From the NCBI GenBank assembly GCA_964432595.1, contig CAYSOF010000001.1, positions 62,001 to 126,000 of the forward strand: 64,000 bases of DNA, read 5' to 3'. This DNA is from DASYLJ01 sp964432595. GTDB lineage: Bacteria; Desulfobacterota; Binatia; DP-6. Positions 7,399-16,060 of this stretch are shown here, piece by piece; within the stretch, counting starts at the first letter, position 1; each line of letters begins with the position of its first letter. The notes beneath the pieces are model-generated. The model saw nothing but the letters and a program-made list of their open reading frames with translations. It had not been told where the DNA came from and searched no databases. The position numbers and the translations under genes were made by a program.

Positions 7399-8088
7399 TC
7401 AGGATCCGCCGAGCGCGCGCTCGAGCCGGGCCTCGAACCAGGTCGCCCAGCGGTCGGCCGCGGCGCGGACGTCGCCCCACGTGCTCAGCGCCACCCGGCG
7501 GCGACGGTCGACGCCCACCGCGTACACGGCGCCGGTGGTCGAGTCGCTCAGCTCGCCCTCGAGCGCGGCCGCGTCGACGAAGGCCTGCGTCGCCGGCGCG
7601 AGCGCGACGTCGTCGGCCGGGAGCTTCGTCGGCTGCACCTCGTAGGTGAAGACGTCGAGGATCGGATCGTCCTGCTTCGCCTGCGTGAGCCCGAGCCGCA
7701 CGCGCAGGACGCGCGGGCCGGGCTCGTCGACCAGTTTGAACGACTCCTCGAGCCGCGCGTGGACGGCACGCTGGAGCGCGAACGCCAGGCTGGTCAGGTC
7801 GGCGGGCGGGATGTCGGCCAGCGACTGCTTGCCGCTGCGCCAGATCGTCACCGGCTCGAAGAGGATGGCGTCGTAGCCGTCGAGCTTCGCGTTCGGATCG
7901 CGGTAGACGAGCGTCGGCTGATCCGGTCCGCCGGGGACGAGGCGCGAGTAGTCGTCGAGGAAGCCGGACGTCTCCGCCGCGGACGCGGGTTTCGCGGGCG
8001 CCACCGGCGGCGGCGTGCGCTTCGCGCAGGCGACGGCCGTCAGCAACGCCGCAGCGACCACCGATGTCCGGAGTACCAACGTTCGCAC
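7399..8088 (-). CDS. DUF3313-type lipoprotein
   Basis: A 229-residue putative lipoprotein. The GTG at 8088 gives a positively charged start, a hydrophobic stretch and the lipobox LTAVAC with Cys near residue 21. The mature part matches the DUF3313 pattern: SGFLDDYSRLVPGG, then LVYRDPNAKLDGYDAILFEPVTIW, an alpha-helical segment, and a strand VLRVRLGLTQA. The family's function is unknown. A longer frame upstream lacks a sensible signal peptide. The gene diverges from the LOG-family gene, with about 95 bases between starts. Confidence 0.7.
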   Translation of the reverse strand: MRTLVLRTSVVAAALLTAVACAKRTPPPVAPAKPASAAETSGFLDDYSRLVPGGPDQPTLVYRDPNAKLDGYDAILFEPVTIWRSGKQSLADIPPADLTSLAFALQRAVHARLEESFKLVDEPGPRVLRVRLGLTQAKQDDPILDVFTYEVQPTKLPADDVALAPATQAFVDAAALEGELSDSTTGAVYAVGVDRRRRVALSTWGDVRAAADRWATWFEARLERALGGS

Positions 8089-8182
8089 CGGACGCGCATA
8101 TCCGTTCGCGCCCGAGGCTGGCAAGCCACGACGACACGCCCGGATGGCGCGAACGGGCAAGCATGCGGCTGGGAAATGGGCG

Positions 8183-8932
8183 ATGTCGCGTTCGGCGATG
8201 GCGAAGGACGTGCTCTCGAAGGACTACGGCGACAGCGTCTACCTCGACGACGAGGCCGGCGTCGTACAGGTCGTCATCCGGTCGGTGCTCGGCCTGTGGG
8301 AGGTCGTGAACGACCTCACCCGGCTGCGACCGCGTCGCTGGCGACGCTTCCGCGTGACAATCTTCGGTTCGGCGCGCGCCGTGCCGGGCACGCCGGTCTA
8401 CGAGCAGGTCAAGCGCCTCGCGCGCGAGCTCTCGGCGATGGGTTGCGACATCGTGACCGGCGGCGGTCCCGGGCTGATGCAGGCTGCCAACGAGGGAGCG
8501 GCGGAGACGAGCACGACGGACCCGGACGCCTCCGTCGGCGTACGCATCCAATTGGCATTCGAGCAGCAGACGAACCGCTTCGTCGGACGCGAGTTCGTGC
8601 ACCGGACGTTCTTCTCCCGGCTCCATCACTTCGTGCTGCTGTCGAACGCCTACGTCGTGGTGCCGGGCGGCATCGGCACGGCGCTCGAGACGTTGGTGAT
8701 CTGGCAGCTCCTGCAGGTCCGTGGCGTCCTCGGCACGCCGCTCGTGATGGTGGGGCGCATGTGGCCCGAGCTGGTGGCGTGGGCACGGCGTCACATGGTC
8801 GGCACGCAACCCGACCTCGCGGATGCGGCCGACATGGACATCCCCCGTTGCGTCGACGACGTCGACGCCGCCATAGCCATCGTCCGCGAGTATCATGCGC
8901 GCTGGGTCGCGGAGCGCGCGACCGCACCCTGA
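8183..8932 (+). CDS. LOG-family (TIGR00730-like) Rossmann nucleotide-binding protein
   Basis: A roughly 249-residue protein with the two LOG hallmarks, GGGPGLMQAANEGA and PGGIGTALETL. The second is the PGG-x-GT-x-x-E signature of cytokinin riboside 5'-monophosphate phosphoribohydrolases and other nucleotide N-glycosidases. The LOG core begins near residue 55; about 50 N-terminal residues precede it, as in larger family members whose activity is less certain. The start is ambiguous: ATGs at 8144, 8183 and 8198 are all in frame, and 8183 has the best upstream purine run. It precedes ppk2 by 43 bases and may share a transcript with it. Confidence 0.75.
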   Translation: MSRSAMAKDVLSKDYGDSVYLDDEAGVVQVVIRSVLGLWEVVNDLTRLRPRRWRRFRVTIFGSARAVPGTPVYEQVKRLARELSAMGCDIVTGGGPGLMQAANEGAAETSTTDPDASVGVRIQLAFEQQTNRFVGREFVHRTFFSRLHHFVLLSNAYVVVPGGIGTALETLVIWQLLQVRGVLGTPLVMVGRMWPELVAWARRHMVGTQPDLADAADMDIPRCVDDVDAAIAIVREYHARWVAERATAP

Positions 8933-8975
8933 CGCGATCGACGACTTCCCACTACGACATGCGGAGACCAGTACG

Positions 8976-9881
8976 ATGAAGCTTCAGCGCGTCATCAAGA
9001 TCGCCGGCCAGCTCGCCGCCCCGTATCGGATCACCAACGGCAAGAAGTTCCGTCTGAAGGACGTCGACCCGGGCGACACCGGCGAGCTCAAGTCCGAGGA
9101 CAAGCCGCGAGCGAAGGAGGCGCTGCAGGTCGGCGTCGACGCGCTCGCCGAGCTGCAGGACATGCTCTACGCGCAGGACCGCTGGGCGGTGCTGGCGATC
9201 TTCCAGGCGATGGACGCCGCCGGGAAGGACGGCGCGATCAAGCACGTCATGTCGGGCGTCAACCCGCAGGGCTGCGAGGTGTACTCGTTCAAGGGACCCA
9301 GCGCGAACGAGCTCGACCACGACTTCCTGTGGCGCACGCACCTGCGCGTGCCCGAGCGCGGCCGGATCGGCATCTTCAACCGCTCCTACTACGAGGACGT
9401 GCTGGTCGTCCGCGTGCATCCCGAGCTGCTCCAGCAGCAGAAGCTGCCGGCCGAGTGCATCGGCAAAGACGTTTGGGAGAACCGCTACGCCGACATCCGC
9501 AGCTTCGAGCGTTACCTCGCGCGCAACGGCATCGCTATCTGCAAGTTCTTCCTGCACGTCTCGCGCGACGAGCAGAAGCGCCGGTTCCTCGAGCGCCTCC
9601 AGCAGCCGGAGAAGAACTGGAAGTTCTCCGCCAACGACGTGCGCGAACGGCCGCACTGGAAGGACTACATGAGCGCCTACGAGGACGCGATCCGCGAGAC
9701 CGCGACCGAGCACGCGCCCTGGTACGTCGTCCCCGCGGACAACAAGTGGTTCACCCGCGTCGTCGTGGCAGCGGCCCTGATCGACACGCTCGCCGGACTG
9801 AAGCTGCGCTATCCGCAGGTGGACGCCGCCAAGCGAAAGGAGCTGGCGGCGGCGCAGCGCGCGCTCTCCGGGGGCGAGTGA
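8976..9881 (+). CDS. ppk2: Polyphosphate kinase 2
   Basis: A 301-residue single-domain PPK2, which transfers phosphate between polyphosphate and nucleoside mono- or diphosphates. The Walker A loop AMDAAGKDGAIKH spans about 78-90. Further family blocks are GIFNRSYYEDVLVVRVH and, later, RPHWKDYMSAYEDAI. Length and a single kinase domain suit the ADP- or AMP-using classes; which one cannot be settled by eye. The ATG at 8976 is preferred to the upstream in-frame codons, which overlap the LOG gene's end. The SulP transporter starts 3 bases after the stop, suggesting coupled expression. Confidence 0.9.
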   Translation: MKLQRVIKIAGQLAAPYRITNGKKFRLKDVDPGDTGELKSEDKPRAKEALQVGVDALAELQDMLYAQDRWAVLAIFQAMDAAGKDGAIKHVMSGVNPQGCEVYSFKGPSANELDHDFLWRTHLRVPERGRIGIFNRSYYEDVLVVRVHPELLQQQKLPAECIGKDVWENRYADIRSFERYLARNGIAICKFFLHVSRDEQKRRFLERLQQPEKNWKFSANDVRERPHWKDYMSAYEDAIRETATEHAPWYVVPADNKWFTRVVVAAALIDTLAGLKLRYPQVDAAKRKELAAAQRALSGGE

Positions 9882-9884
9882 CTC

Positions 9885-11546
9885 GTGGCGACGGCGACGG
9901 GCTGGCTCCGCGACTATCGCCCGTCGTGGCTCGCGGCCGACGCCGTCGCCGGCATCACGCTCGCGGCATACGCGGTGCCGCAGGCGCTCGCCTACGCGAC
10001 GCTCGCCGGGCTGCCGCCGGTCGTCGGCATCTACGGCTATCTGCTCGGCGGGCTGGGCTACGCGTTCCTCGGCTCGTCGCGACATCTGGCCGTGGGGCCG
10101 ACGTCGGCCGTCGCGCTGATGGTGGGCGTCACCGTCGCGCCGATGGCGGCGGGCGATCCGGCGCGCTGGGCCGCCATCGCCGCGCTCGTGGCGCTGCTGG
10201 TCTCCCTGCTCGCGTTGGTCGCGTGGGCGCTGCGGCTCAGCACGCTGACGAGCTTCGTCAGCGACACGATCCTCGTCGGCTTCAAGGCGGGCGCCGGCAT
10301 CAGCATCGCCGCGACGCAGCTGCCGAGCGCGCTCGGCATTCCCGGCGGCGGCGACCATTTTCTCGGTCGGCTCGCGCACGTCGCGCGGCACCTGGGCGAC
10401 GCGGACCCCACGACCCTGGCCGTCACGCTCGCGGCGCTCGGCCTGCTGGTCCTCGGCGATCGGCTCTTGCCGGGACGGCCGGCGGCGCTCGCGGTCGTCG
10501 TCCTGTCGATCGTGGTGACGACCGTCCTCGGCCTCGCCCAGGAGGGGCTCGCCACCGTCGGCGCGATCACGCCCGGGCTGCCGACGTTCGCGCTCCCCGG
10601 TGTCCGGCCGGCCGACGTCGACGGCGTCGTCCCGCTCGCGGCCGCGTGCCTGCTGCTCGGCTACGTGGAGAGCGTCTCGGCGGCGCGCGCCATCGCCGCG
10701 CGGCACGGCTACGAGGTCGACGCGCGGCAGGAGCTGCTCGGGATGGCCGGCGCGAACCTTTTCGTCGGCTTCGGCCAGGGCTTCCCGGTGGCCGGCGGGC
10801 TCTCGCAGTCGGCCGTCAACGAGAAGGCGGGCGCGCGGTCGCCGCTGGCGCTCGTGATGGCGTCCGCGACGCTGGCCGCGTGCCTCCTCTTCCTGACCGG
10901 CCTCCTGCAGAACCTGCCGAAGGCGGTGCTCGCCGCGATCGTGTTCGTCGCCGTCGCGGGGCTGATCGACGTGCGGGAGATCGCGCGGCTCCGTCGTGTC
11001 AGCCGCCTCGAGTTTCGCGTCGCGCTGGTCGCGCTGGTGAGCGTGCTGCTCATGGGCGTGCTGCGCGGCGTGCTGGTCGCGGTGATCGTGTCGATCCTGC
11101 TGCTGCTCCGCCGGACGGCCTTCCCGCACGTCGCGGTCCTGGGCCGCATCCCGGGGACGACGCGCTGGTCCGACCTCGCGCGCCACCCGGACAACGTGCG
11201 GGCGCCCGGCGTGCTCGCGTTCCGCGTGGAGGCGTCGGTGCTCTACTTCAATGCCGAGCACGTGCTCCACGAGATGCTCCACCGGATCGACCTGGAGCCG
11301 GACGGCGTCGGGCTGGTCGTTCTCGACCTGTCGACGTCGCCCTACGTCGACATCGCCGGCGCACGCATGCTGAAGCGGCTCGCGGCCGAGCTGTCGGCCC
11401 GCCGGGCGACGCTGCGGATCGCGGAAGCGCACGCGACGGTGCGCGACCTCCTGCGCGCGGAGGGGCTCGACGACGTCGTCGGCCCGATCTCGCGCACCGC
11501 CACGGTCGACGAGGCGATCGCGTCGTTCCGGACCGCGGCCGGCTGA
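9885..11546 (+). CDS. SulP-family anion transporter with STAS domain
   Basis: A 553-residue inner-membrane SulP (SLC26-like) transporter, probably moving sulfate, bicarbonate or another anion with Na+ or H+. The N-terminal signature includes YAVPQALAYATLAGLPPVVGIY and the sequence GSSRHLAVGPTS. Some 10-12 hydrophobic segments run to about residue 415, with GQGFPVAGGLSQSAVNEKAG in between. The C-terminal STAS domain (about 430-545) has LVVLDLSTSPYVDIAGARML. The start is GTG at 9885 with GGGGGCGAG before it, 3 bases after ppk2. It ends 2 bases from the convergent efflux permease. Confidence 0.9.
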   Translation: MATATGWLRDYRPSWLAADAVAGITLAAYAVPQALAYATLAGLPPVVGIYGYLLGGLGYAFLGSSRHLAVGPTSAVALMVGVTVAPMAAGDPARWAAIAALVALLVSLLALVAWALRLSTLTSFVSDTILVGFKAGAGISIAATQLPSALGIPGGGDHFLGRLAHVARHLGDADPTTLAVTLAALGLLVLGDRLLPGRPAALAVVVLSIVVTTVLGLAQEGLATVGAITPGLPTFALPGVRPADVDGVVPLAAACLLLGYVESVSAARAIAARHGYEVDARQELLGMAGANLFVGFGQGFPVAGGLSQSAVNEKAGARSPLALVMASATLAACLLFLTGLLQNLPKAVLAAIVFVAVAGLIDVREIARLRRVSRLEFRVALVALVSVLLMGVLRGVLVAVIVSILLLLRRTAFPHVAVLGRIPGTTRWSDLARHPDNVRAPGVLAFRVEASVLYFNAEHVLHEMLHRIDLEPDGVGLVVLDLSTSPYVDIAGARMLKRLAAELSARRATLRIAEAHATVRDLLRAEGLDDVVGPISRTATVDEAIASFRTAAG

Positions 11547-11548
11547 CG

Positions 11549-14500
11549 TCAGGAGACGTCGGCGTGCGCGGCCGCGGGCGGCGTCTCGGACGGCGTCGAC
11601 TTCGTCGCCGCCTTCCTGTCGGTGCGACCGCGGATCACTTCGTAGAACACCGGCGTGAAGAAGATGCCGAAGATCGTCACGCCGACCATGCCGGAGAATA
11701 CCGCGATGCCGAGCGCGAAGCGCATCTCGGCGCCGGCGCCGTGCGCGCGCACGAGCGGCAGCACGCCGAGGATGAACGCGAACGACGTCATCAGGATCGG
11801 ACGCAGTCGGGTCTTCGACGCCGTCACGATGGCCTCGAAGCGCGGCATGCCCTCGTCCTGGAGCTGCTTCGCGAACTCGACGATCAGGATGGCGTTCTTC
11901 GCCGCGAGACCGATCAGCACGACGAGACCGATCTGCGTGAAGATGTTGTTGTCGGAGCCGACGGCCCACACGCCGGCGATCGCGGCAAGCAGGCACATCG
12001 GGACGATCAGGATGATCGCTCCCGGGAGCGACCAGCTCTCGTACTGCGCGGCGAGCACCATGAACACCAGGATGGCCCCGAGGATGAACACGAACACCGC
12101 CGTGTTGCCGGCGAGGATCTGCTGCAGCGTGAGCTCCGTCCACTCGTAGCTCATCGTCGGCGGCAGCTCCGTCCCGGCGAGCGTCTGCATCGTGGTGATG
12201 GCCTGCCCGGAGCTGACGCCGGGCGCCGTGCCGCCGGAGACCTCCGCCGACGGGAACATGTTGTACCGGTTCACGATCGCGGGTCCGGTGACGTCGCGCA
12301 CGCGGACGAGCGTCGACAGCGGTACCATGGCGCCATCGCGGTTGCGCACCTTGAGACGTCCCACGTCGTCCGGATCGACGCGCGCGCCGGCGTCCGCCTG
12401 CACGTTCACCTGCCAGTTGCGGCCGAAGCGCGTGAAGTCGTTCGCGTAGGCCGAGCCCAGGTACACCTGCAGCGTCTGGAACACGTCGTCGAGCGACACG
12501 CCGAGCGCCTTCGCCTTCGCGCGGTCGACGTCGAGGTAGAGCTGCGGCTGGCCCGCGCGGTAGCTGCTGAACAGCCCGACGAGGCCGGGCTGCGCCGATG
12601 CCGCGGCCATCAGCGTCTCGACGGCACCCTGCAGCGCCGCGGGGCCTGCGTCGGCGCGGTCCTGTACCTGCAGCTTGAAGCCGCCGGTATTGCCGAGACC
12701 GTCGACGGGCGGGGCGCCGAACGCGACGACGATGGCATCCTGGACGTGGCGGAACTTCTCGCGCAGCTGCGCGGCGATGGACGACGCGGGCAGATGGTGC
12801 TCCACGCGCTGCGCGAAGTCCTCGAGGATGACGAACATGCCGCCGGCGTTGCCGATGTTGTTGCTGGTGAGGATCGAGTAGCCGGGCACGCGGATCGTGT
12901 GGGCGACGCCGGGGACGGCACGCACCATGTCGTCGATGCGCGTCATCACCTCTTCGGTCCGCTCCAGGCTGGCGCCGTCGGGCAGCATCGCGTTGACGAC
13001 GAGGTAGCCCTTGTCCTGCTCCGGGATGAACCCGACCGGCACGCGGCTGAAGCCCACGTACGTCAGCACCATCAGCCCGGCGTAGGCGAACAGCACGACG
13101 CCGGTCGCCTTCACCATTCGCGCGACGACGCGTCCGTACGACTCGGCGAGGTTGTCGAAGAAGCGGTTGAAGGCGACGAAGAAGTCGAGCAGCAGGTGGT
13201 TCACCGGCCCGTTCAGGCGGTGGCCCAGATAGCCGCCCGCGACCGCGAGGGCGATGCGCACGGCCCAGCGCACGAGCGTCGAATCGCCGACCCACGGCAG
13301 GATCCGGCTCGTGATCATGAAGTCCACGAGGAGCGCGAACAGGCCGACGACCGCCGCGTGCGGGAGCGCCTCGTGGCGCCGCTCCCCCGGCTTGTGCGGC
13401 TTGATGAGCGTCACGGCGCGCGCCGGCGCCATCGTCATCGCGTTGATCGCGGAGATGATCGTCGACGCGGCGATCGTGAGCGCGAACTGGCGGTAGAACT
13501 CGCCGCTGATGCCCGCGATGAACGCCGTCGGGATGAACACCGAGCTCAGCACCAGCGTGATCGCGATGACCGGGCCGGTGATCTCGTCGAGCGCCTTGAT
13601 GGTCGCCTCGCGCGGCGGCAGGCCCTTCGCCATCCAGCGCTCGACGTTCTCGACGACGACGATCGCGTCGTCGACGACGATGCCGATGGCGAGCACCAGG
13701 CCGAACAGCGACAGGTTGTTCAGCGAGAAGCCCATCATCGCCATCACGAAGAACGTGCCGATCAGCGAGACCGGCACGTCGATCATCGGCAGCAGCGTCG
13801 CGCGCCAGTCCTGCAGGAAGATCAGGACGACGAGGAAGACGAGGATGAACGCCTCGAAGAGCGTCTTGTAGACCTCGTGGATCGACTCGTCGACGAAGAC
13901 CGTCGTGTCGTAGACGATCTTGTAGTCCATGCCCTCGGGGAAGCGCGTCTTGAGCCGCTCCATCTCGGCGCGCACCGCCTCGGCGGTGGCGAGCGCGTTC
14001 GCACCGGGCAGCTGGAAGACGGCCATCGTCACCGACGGCTTGCCGTCGAGGTAGCTGGCGACGTCGTAGTTCTTCGCGCCGAGCTCGATGCGGCCGACGT
14101 CGGACAGGTACGTGAGGTCGCCGCGCTCGCCCGTCTTCACGACGATGGCGCCGAACTGGTCGGGCTCGAGCAGGCGGCCCATCGTGTTGATCGTGTACTG
14201 GAAGTCGGTGCCGGTCGGCGCCGGCGGCTGGCCGATGCGGCCGGCGGCCACCTGCACGTTCTGCTCGCGCAGCGCCTTCAGGACGTCGCCCGCCGTCATG
14301 TTGCGCGACGCGAGCGCGTTCGGGTCGAGCCACACGCGCATGCTGTAGTCGCGCGCGCCGAGGAACGAGACGTCGCCGACGCCCTGGAGACGCGCGAGCG
14401 CGTCCTTCACCTGGATGGTGGCGTAGTTGCTGAGATAGAGCTGGTCGTAGCGGTCGTCGGGCGAGATCAGGTTCACGCAGAGCAGGATCATCGGCGACTT

Positions 14501-14896
14501 CTTCTTCACCGTGACGCCCTGGCGCTTCACCTCCTCGGGCAGCTTCGCCTCGGCGATCGCGACGCGGTTCTGCGTGAGCACCTGCGCGAAGTCGAGGTCG
14601 GTCCCGACGCGGAAGGTGACGTCGAGGTTCATCTGCCCGTCGTTCGTGCTCTTCGAGAGCATGTAGAGCATGTTCTCGACGCCGTTGACCTCCTGCTCGA
14701 TCGGCGCCGCGACCGTCTCCGCCACGACGCCCGCGCTCGCGCCGGGATACGTCGCCGAGATCTGCACCGTCGGCGGCACGACCTCGGGGTACTGCGCGAT
14801 GGGCAGCCCCTGCAGGGCGACGAGCCCGACGATGACGATGACGATCGACAGCACCGTCGCGAAGATCGGGCGGTCGACGAAGAAGCGGGCGAACAT
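11549..14896 (-). CDS. RND efflux permease (HAE1 type)
   Basis: A 1115-residue inner-membrane RND pump that expels drugs or other amphiphiles using the proton gradient. TM4 carries the proton-relay pair in GIVVDDAIVVVEN, and the porter and docking domains are complete (VGFIPEQDKGYLVV, YEWTELTLQQ, ALGIAVFSGMVGVT). It is about 60-70 residues longer than typical AcrB/MexB. The extra length lies around residues 500-590 between TM6 and TM7, where two additional hydrophobic stretches occur. It follows its MFP partner by 3 bases. Substrates cannot be predicted. Confidence 0.95.
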   Translation of the reverse strand: MFARFFVDRPIFATVLSIVIVIVGLVALQGLPIAQYPEVVPPTVQISATYPGASAGVVAETVAAPIEQEVNGVENMLYMLSKSTNDGQMNLDVTFRVGTDLDFAQVLTQNRVAIAEAKLPEEVKRQGVTVKKKSPMILLCVNLISPDDRYDQLYLSNYATIQVKDALARLQGVGDVSFLGARDYSMRVWLDPNALASRNMTAGDVLKALREQNVQVAAGRIGQPPAPTGTDFQYTINTMGRLLEPDQFGAIVVKTGERGDLTYLSDVGRIELGAKNYDVASYLDGKPSVTMAVFQLPGANALATAEAVRAEMERLKTRFPEGMDYKIVYDTTVFVDESIHEVYKTLFEAFILVFLVVLIFLQDWRATLLPMIDVPVSLIGTFFVMAMMGFSLNNLSLFGLVLAIGIVVDDAIVVVENVERWMAKGLPPREATIKALDEITGPVIAITLVLSSVFIPTAFIAGISGEFYRQFALTIAASTIISAINAMTMAPARAVTLIKPHKPGERRHEALPHAAVVGLFALLVDFMITSRILPWVGDSTLVRWAVRIALAVAGGYLGHRLNGPVNHLLLDFFVAFNRFFDNLAESYGRVVARMVKATGVVLFAYAGLMVLTYVGFSRVPVGFIPEQDKGYLVVNAMLPDGASLERTEEVMTRIDDMVRAVPGVAHTIRVPGYSILTSNNIGNAGGMFVILEDFAQRVEHHLPASSIAAQLREKFRHVQDAIVVAFGAPPVDGLGNTGGFKLQVQDRADAGPAALQGAVETLMAAASAQPGLVGLFSSYRAGQPQLYLDVDRAKAKALGVSLDDVFQTLQVYLGSAYANDFTRFGRNWQVNVQADAGARVDPDDVGRLKVRNRDGAMVPLSTLVRVRDVTGPAIVNRYNMFPSAEVSGGTAPGVSSGQAITTMQTLAGTELPPTMSYEWTELTLQQILAGNTAVFVFILGAILVFMVLAAQYESWSLPGAIILIVPMCLLAAIAGVWAVGSDNNIFTQIGLVVLIGLAAKNAILIVEFAKQLQDEGMPRFEAIVTASKTRLRPILMTSFAFILGVLPLVRAHGAGAEMRFALGIAVFSGMVGVTIFGIFFTPVFYEVIRGRTDRKAATKSTPSETPPAAAHADVS

Positions 14897-14899
14897 CGG

Positions 14900-16060
14900 C
14901 TAGGCTCCCGCCTTCACGTCCGGCCGCATCGGCACCTTCTGCGGCGCGACGGTCGCACCGGGGCGCGCGCGCTGGAGACCGTTCACGATGACCCAGTCCT
15001 CCGGCTTGATCCCCTCGAGCACCTCGCGCAGCCCGCCGTGCCTCGCGCCGAGCTTCACGGGCCGGTACTCGACGACGTTCTGGTCGTTCACGACGAGCAG
15101 GTATTTGCGGTCCTGGTCCGTGCCGACGGCGCGGTCGCTGACGAGGACGGCGTCGTGCATGGGCCCCACCGGCATGCGCACGCGGACGAACATCCCCGGC
15201 GCCAAAAGGGCACTCGGGTTCGGCACGACGGCGCGCACGCGGATCGTGCCCGTCGACGGATCGACCTGGTTGTCGACGAAGTCGAGCTTGCCCTTGTGCG
15301 GGAAGTCGTCCTCGTCGGCGACGGCCATCGCGACGGGGATGTCCGCGTCGGCGACGGCTTCCGGCCGGGTGACGCCGGCGACCGCGATCGCCGCCTTGCG
15401 TATCCGGAGGACCGCGCGCTCGTCGGCGTCGAAGAGGACCTGCATCGGATCGAGGCTGACGATCGTGGTGAGGATCGGCCCTCCCGACGCGGCGACGACG
15501 ACGAGGTTGCCCGCCGTGATCTCCGCGCGACCGACGCGGCCCGAGATCGGCGCGGTCACCCGGGTGAACTCGAGGTCGAGCCGCGCGTTGTCGAGCTGCG
15601 CCAGCTTCGCCTTCAGGTCGCCCTCCGCCGAGCCGCGGTCCGCGATCGCCTTCTCGAGCTCGCGCGCGCTGGCCGCACCCGACGGCCGCAGGGCCTCGTT
15701 GCGTGCGACCTCGGACTGCGCGCGCGCGAGCTGCGCCCGCAGCCGCGCGACGTCGCCTTCCGCCCGCAGGACGGCCGCCTCGTACTCGCGCGGATCGATC
15801 TGGAAGAGCACGTCGCCGGCCTTCACGATCGCGCCCTCGTTGAACGCCACCTTCGTGATGTAGCCCGAGACCCGCGCGCGCACCTCGACGCTCTCGACGG
15901 CGACCGTGCGGCCGGTGAACTCGAGCATGTCCTGCACGGGCTCGACGACCGGCTGGCTCACCGACACCTCGGGCGGCGGCGGCGTGACGATGTCGTCCGA
16001 TCCGCACGCCGCCAGCACGGCGAGCAGTACGGGCACGAGAGCTGCGATTCGCGTCACCAC
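14900..16060 (-). CDS. RND membrane-fusion (adaptor) lipoprotein
   Basis: A 386-residue periplasmic adaptor linking the RND pump to the outer-membrane channel. A lipobox (LAVLAAC) follows a short signal. The barrel-sandwich half-motif VEVRARVSGYITKVAFNEGAIVKAGDVLFQID is broken by a coiled-coil hairpin (about 90-165), and the second half reads RVTAPISGRVGRAEITAGNLV. Two adjacent GTG codons (16060 and 16057) lie 5 and 8 bases after GGAGG, and the latter overlaps the stop of the upstream channel gene as GTGA. I chose 16060 over the ATG at 16087, which lacks a ribosome-binding site. Confidence 0.9.
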   Translation of the reverse strand: MVTRIAALVPVLLAVLAACGSDDIVTPPPPEVSVSQPVVEPVQDMLEFTGRTVAVESVEVRARVSGYITKVAFNEGAIVKAGDVLFQIDPREYEAAVLRAEGDVARLRAQLARAQSEVARNEALRPSGAASARELEKAIADRGSAEGDLKAKLAQLDNARLDLEFTRVTAPISGRVGRAEITAGNLVVVAASGGPILTTIVSLDPMQVLFDADERAVLRIRKAAIAVAGVTRPEAVADADIPVAMAVADEDDFPHKGKLDFVDNQVDPSTGTIRVRAVVPNPSALLAPGMFVRVRMPVGPMHDAVLVSDRAVGTDQDRKYLLVVNDQNVVEYRPVKLGARHGGLREVLEGIKPEDWVIVNGLQRARPGATVAPQKVPMRPDVKAGA

